Positions 7,560-12,897 of a DNA stretch of 13,950 nt are shown here, piece by piece (the first letter of the stretch is position 1; every line of letters starts with the position of its first letter). Below the pieces are notes generated by a model. The model was not told the DNA's origin and did not search any database. It saw only the letters and a list, made by a program, of their open reading frames with translations. Both the position numbers and the translations under genes were made by a program. Source of the DNA: Bacillota bacterium (GTDB lineage: Bacteria > Bacillota > Clostridia > Peptostreptococcales > Anaerovoracaceae). The stretch spans positions 1 through 13,950 of the forward strand of contig JAGATO010000041.1 in assembly GCA_017621195.1 (NCBI GenBank). Reading direction: 5' to 3'.

Positions 7560-7826
7560 ATGATTACAAAGGAAATGAAACAGCAGATCATCGCTGAATA
7601 CGCAACCAAAGAAGGCGACACCGGTTCTCCGGAGGTTCAGATTGCCGTTCTGACTTACAGAATCAACGATCTGAACGAACACCTGAAGGTTCACAAGAAG
7701 GACCATCACTCCAGAAGAGGTCTGTTAAAGATGGTAGGTCAGAGAAGAAACATGCTGCACTACCTGAAGGAAAAGGATCTGGAGCGTTACAGAACGCTGA
7801 TCGCTCGTCTGGGTCTGAGAAAATAG
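7560..7826 (+). CDS. rpsO: Small ribosomal subunit protein S15
   Basis: S15 is a primary 16S rRNA-binding protein at the three-way junction of the central domain. The 88-residue product matches the family over its full length. It has TGSPEVQIAVLTYRINDLNEHL, here noted by the segments TGSPEVQIAVLT and INDLNEHL, then HKKDHHSRRGLL and the C-terminal YRTLIARLGLRK. The conserved His-x-x-Asp-His-His-Ser-Arg-Arg region contacts rRNA. AAAAGGAG at 7545-7552 sets the ATG. The gene has its own promoter and terminator, so it can be expressed apart from both the nusA-ribF operon and pnp. Confidence 0.98.
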   Translation: MITKEMKQQIIAEYATKEGDTGSPEVQIAVLTYRINDLNEHLKVHKKDHHSRRGLLKMVGQRRNMLHYLKEKDLERYRTLIARLGLRK

Positions 7827-7839
7827 TTTCGTTTGCATG

Positions 7840-7863
7840 GGCGGGGATCATTCCCCGCCTTTT
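7840..7863 (+). terminator. Rho-independent terminator after rpsO
   Basis: GGCGGGGA (7840-7847) pairs perfectly with TCCCCGCC (7852-7859) across a 4-nt TCAT loop, followed by TTTT (7860-7863). It lies 13 bp after the rpsO stop. It would end most rpsO transcripts and leave pnp to readthrough or its own promoter. Confidence 0.9.
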
Positions 7864-7870
7864 GTTAGTC

Positions 7871-7890
7871 AAATTCAATCAAATTCAATC
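7871..7890 (+). repeat. 10-bp perfect tandem repeat upstream of pnp
   Basis: AAATTCAATC occurs twice head to tail (7871-7880, 7881-7890), followed by AAAATC. The patch is much more AT-rich than its surroundings. A weak promoter could be placed over it (TAGTCA at 7866-7871, 18-bp spacer, CAAAAT at 7890-7895, each 4/6). A promoter is expected here because pnp follows a strong terminator, but the match is too poor to call. Confidence 0.7.
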
Positions 7891-7903
7891 AAAATCGCTT
7901 ACA

Positions 7904-7962
7904 GGGTCGGGCTTGAGATTTAGCTCATTGATTCCAATGGGTTAGCTTGTCAAGCCGGACCC
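7904..7962 (+). promoter_or_regulatory. 59-nt imperfect hairpin in the pnp leader
   Basis: GGGTCGGGCTTGA (7904-7916) pairs with TCAAGCCGGACCC (7950-7962), 12 of 13 pairs with a single G-G mismatch. The apical part can continue with AGCT (7922-7925 with 7944-7947) and CATTG (7926-7930) with CAATG (7935-7939) over an ATTC loop. No U-run follows, so it is not a simple terminator. It ends 44 nt before the pnp ATG. In E. coli a pnp leader stem is cut by RNase III and PNPase then represses its own mRNA. A similar role here is inference from position and shape. Confidence 0.65.
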
Positions 7963-8006
7963 GGTTACAAGAGAAAAATTTGTAAGAAAGGAAAGGTTTG
8001 TTCTAC

Positions 8007-10133
8007 ATGAGATTCGAAGATTACAGAACATTTAAAACCGCAGTCGGCGGAAGGCTGTTACAGGCAGAGATCGGTAAGGTCTGCGAAATGGCCAACGGTC
8101 AGGTCATGATGCGCTACGGCGACACCGTAGTCAACGTAACGGCTGTCTGCTCCAAGGAGCCCAGACAGGACATCGACTTCTTCCCCCTGTCCTGCGACTA
8201 CGAAGAAAAGATGTACGCTGCCGGTAAGATCCCCGGTGGCTTTATCAAGAGAGAAGGTCGTCCCGGAGAAAAGGCCATCCTGAACTCCCGTCTGATGGAC
8301 CGTCCGCTGCGTCCGCTGTTCCCCAAGGGCTTCTACAATGACGTTCAGGTGGTTGCCACCGTCATGAGCGTCGATCCGGATTGCCCGCCGGAAATCGCCG
8401 CAATGATCGGTTCTTCCATCGCTCTGTCCATCTCTGACATTCCCTGGGAAGGTCCCACCGGTTCCGTTCTGATCGGCCGCGTGGACGGACGCTTTGTGGT
8501 TAACCCCACCAAGGCGGAGCGCGAAGTCAGCGACATGCACATGACCGTATCCGGTACGAAGGAAGCCATCATGATGGTAGAAGCCGGCGCCAATGAAGTG
8601 CCCGAGGACATCGTTCTGGACGCCATCATGTACGCTCACGAAGAGATCAAGAAGCTGGTTTCTTGGATCGAAGAGATCGTGGCTGAGGTTGGTAAGCCCA
8701 AGAGAGAAGTCAACCTGTACAAGCCGCCGGTGGACATCGACGAAGCCGTCAGAGAGTACGCCACCGCCAAGATGCGCGAAGCCATCCTGACCTACGACAA
8801 GCAGGAGCGTCTGGACAACATGGACGCCGTGGAAAGAGAAGCCAAGGAACACTTCGCCGAGATCTATCCCGAAAACGCCAAGGACGTGGATTCCGTCCTG
8901 TACAATATCACCAAAGAACAGGTAAGAAAGATGATCCTGGACGACGGCATCCGTCCGGACAACAGAAAGAGAACGGAGATCCGTCCCATCTGGTGTGAAA
9001 CCGGACTGCTGCCCAGAGCTCACGGTACCGGTCTGTTCAAGAGAGGTCAGACTCAGGTTCTGTCCGTTGCCACTCTGGGACCCATGGGTGACGCTCAGAC
9101 CATCGACGGCATCGGCGACGAAGTGGAAAAGCGCTACATGCACCACTACAACTTCCCGCCCTATTCCGTAGGTGAAGCCCGTCCCATGAGAAGCCCCGGC
9201 CGTCGTGAGATCGGTCACGGCGCTCTGGCAGAACGTGCGCTGATCCCCGTACTGCCCAGCGTTGAGGACTTCCCCTATGCCATCCGCGTGGTATCCGAAG
9301 TTCTGTCCTCCAACGGCAGTACCTCTCAGGCCTCCGTCTGCGGAAGCTGCCTGGCTCTGATGGATGCAGGCGTTCCCATCAAGGCTCCTGTAGCCGGTAT
9401 CGCCATGGGTCTGGTAGAGCGCGTGGAAGAGGACGGCACCTCCAAGATGGCCATCCTCAGCGACATCCAGGGTATGGAAGACTTCCTGGGCGACATGGAC
9501 TTCAAGGTTGCCGGTACGGCACAGGGCGTCACCGCCATCCAGATGGACATCAAGGTTCACGGTCTGTCCAGAGAGGTTCTGGAACAGGCTCTGGCACAGG
9601 CTCGTGAAGGTCGTCTGTTCATCATGCAGCAGATGCTGGATGAGCTGCCGGCTCCCCGTCAGGATCTGTCTCCCTATGCACCGAGAATCATCTCCCTGCA
9701 GATCGATCCCGATAAGATCCGCACCGTCATCGGACCCGGCGGAAAGACCATCAACAAGATCATCGCGGATACCGGCGTAAAGATCGATATCAACGACGAA
9801 GGTCTGGTCTACATCGCATCTCCTGACATGGACAGCGCTGATGCTGCCGTCAAGGCCATTGAGCTGCTGGTCAAGGAAGTGGAAGTAGGCGAAACCTACA
9901 CCGGTAAGGTTACCCGCCTGATGAACTTTGGCGCCTTCGTAGAAGTTCTGCCCGGAAAAGAAGGTCTGCTGCACATCTCCAAGATCTGCAAGGAAAGAGT
10001 GGAGAAGGTGGAAGATGTTCTGGGAGAAGGCGATATCGTAACCGTTAAGGTTTCCGAAATCGACAACCAGAACCGGATCAACCTGACCAGAAAGGGTCTG
10101 GAGGATACCCCCATCATCAAGGCGAACAAATAA
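8007..10133 (+). CDS. pnp: Polyribonucleotide nucleotidyltransferase (PNPase)
   Basis: PNPase is a trimeric 3'-5' phosphorolytic exoribonuclease of mRNA decay. The 708-residue product has two RNase PH cores joined by a helical domain. The first core contains FFPLSCDYEEKMYAAGKIPG and GFIKREGRPGEKA. The second contains YNFPPYSVGEARPMRSPGRR and SNGSTSQASVCG, plus the catalytic DFLGDMDFK, where Asp492 and Asp498 correspond to E. coli Asp486 and Asp492. A KH domain (GPGG at 576-579) and an S1 domain from about residue 629 (GKVTRLMNFGAFVEV) follow. The ATG at 8007 is preferred over the in-frame TTG at 7998 because AAAGGAAAGG at 7987-7996 is correctly spaced only for the ATG. It has the usual position after rpsO. 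The last codons lie in a 15-bp tandem repeat. Confidence 0.97.
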   Translation: MRFEDYRTFKTAVGGRLLQAEIGKVCEMANGQVMMRYGDTVVNVTAVCSKEPRQDIDFFPLSCDYEEKMYAAGKIPGGFIKREGRPGEKAILNSRLMDRPLRPLFPKGFYNDVQVVATVMSVDPDCPPEIAAMIGSSIALSISDIPWEGPTGSVLIGRVDGRFVVNPTKAEREVSDMHMTVSGTKEAIMMVEAGANEVPEDIVLDAIMYAHEEIKKLVSWIEEIVAEVGKPKREVNLYKPPVDIDEAVREYATAKMREAILTYDKQERLDNMDAVEREAKEHFAEIYPENAKDVDSVLYNITKEQVRKMILDDGIRPDNRKRTEIRPIWCETGLLPRAHGTGLFKRGQTQVLSVATLGPMGDAQTIDGIGDEVEKRYMHHYNFPPYSVGEARPMRSPGRREIGHGALAERALIPVLPSVEDFPYAIRVVSEVLSSNGSTSQASVCGSCLALMDAGVPIKAPVAGIAMGLVERVEEDGTSKMAILSDIQGMEDFLGDMDFKVAGTAQGVTAIQMDIKVHGLSREVLEQALAQAREGRLFIMQQMLDELPAPRQDLSPYAPRIISLQIDPDKIRTVIGPGGKTINKIIADTGVKIDINDEGLVYIASPDMDSADAAVKAIELLVKEVEVGETYTGKVTRLMNFGAFVEVLPGKEGLLHISKICKERVEKVEDVLGEGDIVTVKVSEIDNQNRINLTRKGLEDTPIIKANK

Positions 10134-10160
10134 TAAGCGAATAAATAATAAGCGAATAAT
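10122..10160 (+). repeat. 15-bp tandem repeat across the pnp stop codon
   Basis: The unit GCGAAYAAATAATAA occurs at 10122-10136 and 10137-10151 (one C/T difference), with a partial third copy at 10152-10160. Read in the pnp frame it encodes Ala-Asn-Lys-stop-stop twice, so the true C-terminus and its double stop are duplicated downstream. The unit is a multiple of three. It sits immediately before the pnp terminator. Confidence 0.85.
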
Positions 10161-10163
10161 CGC

Positions 10164-10200
10164 ATCACCTCGGAATACACTGTTCCGGGGTGATTTTTTT
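10164..10200 (+). terminator. Rho-independent terminator after pnp
   Basis: ATCACCTCGGAA (10164-10175) pairs with TTCCGGGGTGAT (10183-10194), 12 continuous pairs with one G-U. The loop is TACACTG, followed by seven T's (10194-10200). It is a strong terminator. Its 3' arm and T-run also hold the ribosome binding site and probable TTG start of the next gene. Confidence 0.9.
10187..10194 (+). promoter_or_regulatory. Shine-Dalgarno of the ylxY-like gene, embedded in the pnp terminator stem
   Basis: GGGGTGAT resembles the extended Shine-Dalgarno AGGAGGTGAT. It ends 4 bp before TTG at 10199; the GGGG core is 8 bp away, which is normal spacing. The 5' stem arm ATCACCTCGG mimics the 16S rRNA 3' end (ATCACCTCC) and would mask this site whenever the hairpin forms. 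This supports TTG 10199 as the start, but a later ATG at 10235 cannot be excluded. Confidence 0.6.
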
Positions 10201-10951
10201 GGAACGAAGAAAGATTGGAACGACGCTGGGCCTAATGGCATCGGCAGTCGTGATCGCGCTGGCGGCGGTCGGCGGTTTGACGGCGGGAAGAAACGGAGGA
10301 GAAATCGTGTCGGACTGCGGTGCACAGCCGTCGCCTTCCGGCCAGGTCTACGAGGAAGAGGGAACGGTATTCCGTCAAGTGGATCCCTGCGGACGGACGG
10401 CCATCACCTGCAATGTGGACTGGGGCGAGGAGGAAATCCCCAAAATTCTGGATATCCTAAAGGAAAGAAATGTGAAAATCACGTTCTTCGTCAGCGGAAA
10501 GTGGGCGGAAAAGAATCCGAAGCTGCTGCGGCGCATGTTCGTGGAAGGCCACCAGATCGGAAGCCACGGTTACGGTCACAAGCTCTGTTCGAAGATCAGC
10601 ACCGATCAGGTGAGGGAAGAGATCGAAAAGACGGAGCAGGCCATCGAACCGCTGCTGGGAACGGAGCTGAGCCTGTTCGCCCCACCGTCGGGAGACTACG
10701 ACGCGGAGACGGTGGAACTTTGCAGGGAACTGGGCTACAAGCTGACGCTGTGGTCGGCGGATACCATCGACTGGAGGGCCGGTTCTACGGCGGATGTCAT
10801 TGCCCAGCGGATCTTGAAGAAAGACCTGGACGGCGGTATCATCCTGATGCATCCCAAGCCGGAAACGGTGAAGGCGCTGCCGAACATCCTGGATTGCCTG
10901 AAGGAGAGAGGGCTGAAACCGGGGACGCTGTACGATCTGGGAGTCTATTGA
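10199..10951 (+). CDS. ylxY: YlxY-like polysaccharide deacetylase-family protein, membrane anchored, degenerate active site
   Basis: The product is 250 residues from TTG 10199. A basic start (ERRK) and a hydrophobic segment at about 6-28 form a signal anchor, so the NodB-fold domain (about 66-250) is extracytoplasmic. NodB proteins usually remove acetyl groups from peptidoglycan or chitin-like sugars. Here motif 1, normally TFDDG, aligns with TCNVD (Asn72, Val73, then Asp74-Trp-Gly), so the catalytic-base and first metal Asp are replaced. Motif 2 is intact (SHGYGH, His123 and His127). Motif 3 has Ala161 where Arg is usual (FAPPSGDYD). Motif 4 (SADTIDW) and motif 5 (ILMHP, His218) are recognisable. 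Its place between pnp and an M16 peptidase matches B. subtilis ylxY, a sporulation-associated gene without clear phenotype. Full activity is doubtful. It may depend on readthrough of the pnp terminator. Confidence 0.82.
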   Translation: MERRKIGTTLGLMASAVVIALAAVGGLTAGRNGGEIVSDCGAQPSPSGQVYEEEGTVFRQVDPCGRTAITCNVDWGEEEIPKILDILKERNVKITFFVSGKWAEKNPKLLRRMFVEGHQIGSHGYGHKLCSKISTDQVREEIEKTEQAIEPLLGTELSLFAPPSGDYDAETVELCRELGYKLTLWSADTIDWRAGSTADVIAQRILKKDLDGGIILMHPKPETVKALPNILDCLKERGLKPGTLYDLGVY

Positions 10952-10976
10952 TTTTCTGCGGTAAATTCGGTATAAT
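10948..10976 (+). promoter_or_regulatory. Sigma-A-type promoter for the M16 peptidase gene
   Basis: TTGATT (10948-10953, 4/6) and a perfect TATAAT (10971-10976) are separated by 17 bp. The -35 element overlaps the TGA stop (10949-10951) of the ylxY-like gene. The predicted start is near 10982-10984, leaving a purine-rich leader of about 55 nt before the ATG at 11037. Confidence 0.78.
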
Positions 10977-11036
10977 AATACTTACGCTACTGTCAGGAAG
11001 CGGAGAAAAAAGAAGGGAAAAGAGAGTGTTACACCA

Positions 11037-12296
11037 ATGATGATACAAAAGAAATTGAACTGCGGAATCCGCATGGCCATGGAGAAGATCCCCTACGTAC
11101 AGTCTGCTGCCGTAGGAATCTGGGTCAAGGCCGGTTCCGTGGATGAGAACGATAGAATCAACGGTATCTCCCACTACATCGAACACATGCTGTTCAAGGG
11201 AACGGACAGCCGGTCGGCGAAGCAGATCGCGGCGGATGTGGACCGCATCGGCGGAAACATCAACGCCTTTACGGGAAAGGAAGCCACCTGTTACTACATC
11301 AAGACGCTGGATTCCAATCTGGAACAGGCCTGTGACATCCTGATCGACATGTTCTTACACTCCCTGTTCGACGAGGGAGAGATGGAAAAGGAGAAGATGG
11401 TGATCCTGGAAGAGATGAAGATGACCGAGGACCAACCGGACGATCTGGCTCATGACACGCTGTCGGAGCTGGTGTTCCAGAATACGCCGCTTCAGCGTCA
11501 GATCATCGGTACGGAAGAGTCTCTGCTGGGGATCCATCGCCAGGATATCCTGGACTACATGGCCAGAGAATACGCCCGGGACAATATCGTGGTTTCCCTG
11601 GCAGGAAATTTCGACGAGGACAGAATGTGCAGCTACTTCGAAGGACGGCTGTCCGATCTTGCGGCGGTGAAGCCGCCCCGTCAGAAGAGCTCGCGGCTGT
11701 ACGTTCCCGAATACAGAGTGAAGGTGAAGGATGTGGAACAGAGCCACATCTGTCTGGGCGTTCCCGGAGTGACGCTGGATGACGACGATCTGTACTACGC
11801 CATGGCGCTGCTGAACAACATCATGGGCGGAAGCATGAGCTCCCGTCTGTTCCAGAACATCCGGGAGGAAAAGGGCCTGGCCTATTCCGTATACTCCGGC
11901 TGTACTTCCTATATGGATGCCGGTGCGTTTTACATCTACGCAGGAGTCAACAGCAACAAGATTCAGGATGCCATCGGCGGCATCGCCTGCGAGCTGGAAG
12001 TGCTGCGGCGCGACGGAATCACGGCTGACGAACTGGCTACGGCCAAGGAGCAGATCAAGAGTAACTACATCTTCGGACTGGAAAACGTCAACGGAAGAAT
12101 GTTCTCCAACGGAAAGAACATTCTCCTTCTGGACGAGGTGAGAGAGCCGGAACGCGTCCTGCGGGAGATCGACGCCGTGACCATGGATGACATGGGTCGG
12201 GCGGCGGAGATGATCAGCGACCTGGGAAACTACTGCGCTTCTCTGGTCACCGGCCGGGAGGCGGACCTGAAGAAGATGGTGAACGCCTGCCTCTAA
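11037..12296 (+). CDS. mlpA: M16B family zinc metallopeptidase (MlpA/YmxG-like)
   Basis: The 419-residue product is an M16 peptidase related to mitochondrial processing peptidase. The inverted zinc motif is His46-Tyr-Ile-Glu49-His50 in SHYIEHMLFKGT. The distal Glu ligand is Glu126 in VILEEMKM, about 75 residues on, as the family requires. The C-terminal half holds the conserved substrate-binding block with GGSMSSRLF, then IREEKGLAYSVYSG. There is no signal peptide, so it is cytoplasmic. In Bacillota the gene follows pnp-ylxY and its substrate is poorly defined; B. subtilis MlpA has been linked to regulation of protease expression. The start is one of two adjacent ATGs (11037 or 11040). The nearest purine tract (AGAGAG, 11021-11026) is a weak ribosome binding site despite the strong promoter. 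dut follows after 20 bp. Confidence 0.9.
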   Translation: MMIQKKLNCGIRMAMEKIPYVQSAAVGIWVKAGSVDENDRINGISHYIEHMLFKGTDSRSAKQIAADVDRIGGNINAFTGKEATCYYIKTLDSNLEQACDILIDMFLHSLFDEGEMEKEKMVILEEMKMTEDQPDDLAHDTLSELVFQNTPLQRQIIGTEESLLGIHRQDILDYMAREYARDNIVVSLAGNFDEDRMCSYFEGRLSDLAAVKPPRQKSSRLYVPEYRVKVKDVEQSHICLGVPGVTLDDDDLYYAMALLNNIMGGSMSSRLFQNIREEKGLAYSVYSGCTSYMDAGAFYIYAGVNSNKIQDAIGGIACELEVLRRDGITADELATAKEQIKSNYIFGLENVNGRMFSNGKNILLLDEVREPERVLREIDAVTMDDMGRAAEMISDLGNYCASLVTGREADLKKMVNACL

Positions 12297-12316
12297 TCGA
12301 TAAAGGAGATTCGAAC

Positions 12317-12757
12317 ATGAACACGGTACTTGTAAAGATCAAAAGCGACAGCGGCATCCTTCCCCGGTACGAAACCGAAGGTTCCGCAGGCATGGATCTG
12401 CGGGCCCGCATCGACGAGGCCATCGTTCTGGAGCCGGGCTGCCGGGTGCTGGTCCCCACGGGGATCTATCTGGAACTGCCCCAGGGCTACGAGGCGCAGG
12501 TGAGAGCACGCTCCGGACTGGCGGTCAAACACGGCATCGGTCTGGTCAACGGGATCGGAACCATCGACAGCGACTACCGGGGCGAAATTAAAGTCCCCAT
12601 GATCAACTGGGGTCAGGAGCCTTTCGCGATCAACGACGGTGACCGCATCGCCCAGATGGTAGTGGCCCGGTATGAACGGGTGGAATGGGCGACTGCCGAC
12701 GCACTGTCGGAGACGGAGCGGGGCGCCGGAGGCTTCGGCCACACCGGAACGGAATAG
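12317..12757 (+). CDS. dut: dUTP diphosphatase (trimeric dUTPase)
   Basis: dUTPase hydrolyses dUTP to dUMP and pyrophosphate, keeping uracil out of DNA and feeding dTMP synthesis. All five motifs of the homotrimeric family are present in 146 residues. They are AGMDLRA at 24-30, RSGLA at 65-69, GIGTIDSDYRGEI with catalytic Asp84, GDRIAQMV, and the C-terminal Phe-containing RGAGGFGHTG. AAAGGAGA at 12302-12309 sets the ATG. It lies 20 bp after the M16 gene, so it is probably co-transcribed from the promoter at 10948. The last codons and stop are part of a 15-bp tandem duplication. No phage gene is nearby, so it looks like a housekeeping copy. Confidence 0.97.
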   Translation: MNTVLVKIKSDSGILPRYETEGSAGMDLRARIDEAIVLEPGCRVLVPTGIYLELPQGYEAQVRARSGLAVKHGIGLVNGIGTIDSDYRGEIKVPMINWGQEPFAINDGDRIAQMVVARYERVEWATADALSETERGAGGFGHTGTE

Positions 12758-12786
12758 ATCGGAACGGAATAGAACGGAATACAGAT
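12745..12786 (+). repeat. 15-bp tandem repeat across the dut stop codon
   Basis: CGGAACGGAATAGA occurs at 12745-12758 and again at 12760-12773, a 15-bp period. A shortened third copy (CGGAATACAGAT) lies at 12775-12786. In the dut frame the product is Gly-Thr-Glu-stop followed by Ile-Gly-Thr-Glu-stop, so the C-terminus and stop are duplicated, as at the end of pnp. Confidence 0.85.
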
Positions 12787-12833
12787 GAGCCATGGCGACC
12801 GACAGGAGATTGTACGGAGGCGATGGCTCTTTT
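12787..12833 (+). terminator. Possible terminator after dut (large loop)
   Basis: GAGCCAT (12787-12793) pairs with ATGGCTC (12823-12829), followed directly by TTTT (12830-12833). The loop is 29 nt, but can shorten through GC and CC-G pairs between GGCGACCG and CGGAGGCG with mismatches. The placement 30 bp after the dut stop fits. The long loop and short T-run make it weaker than the other two terminators. Confidence 0.5.
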
Positions 12834-12897
12834 GATCTCGGCACCTTTCGACCGCCGCCTTCATATACTGCACCGTGGAGAAAGAAAGGAGCGGACG

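Noticed and set aside
8058..10325. 755-codon open frame on the minus strand covering almost all of pnp
   Set aside because: It is the same codon-bias effect over a certain PNPase gene, with no recognisable protein features and no ribosome binding site.
12864..12869. TATACT as a -10 element for the catalase-fold gene
   Set aside because: The hexamer is good, but no reasonable -35 lies 15-19 bp upstream. A promoter is likely after the dut terminator but cannot be called from this.
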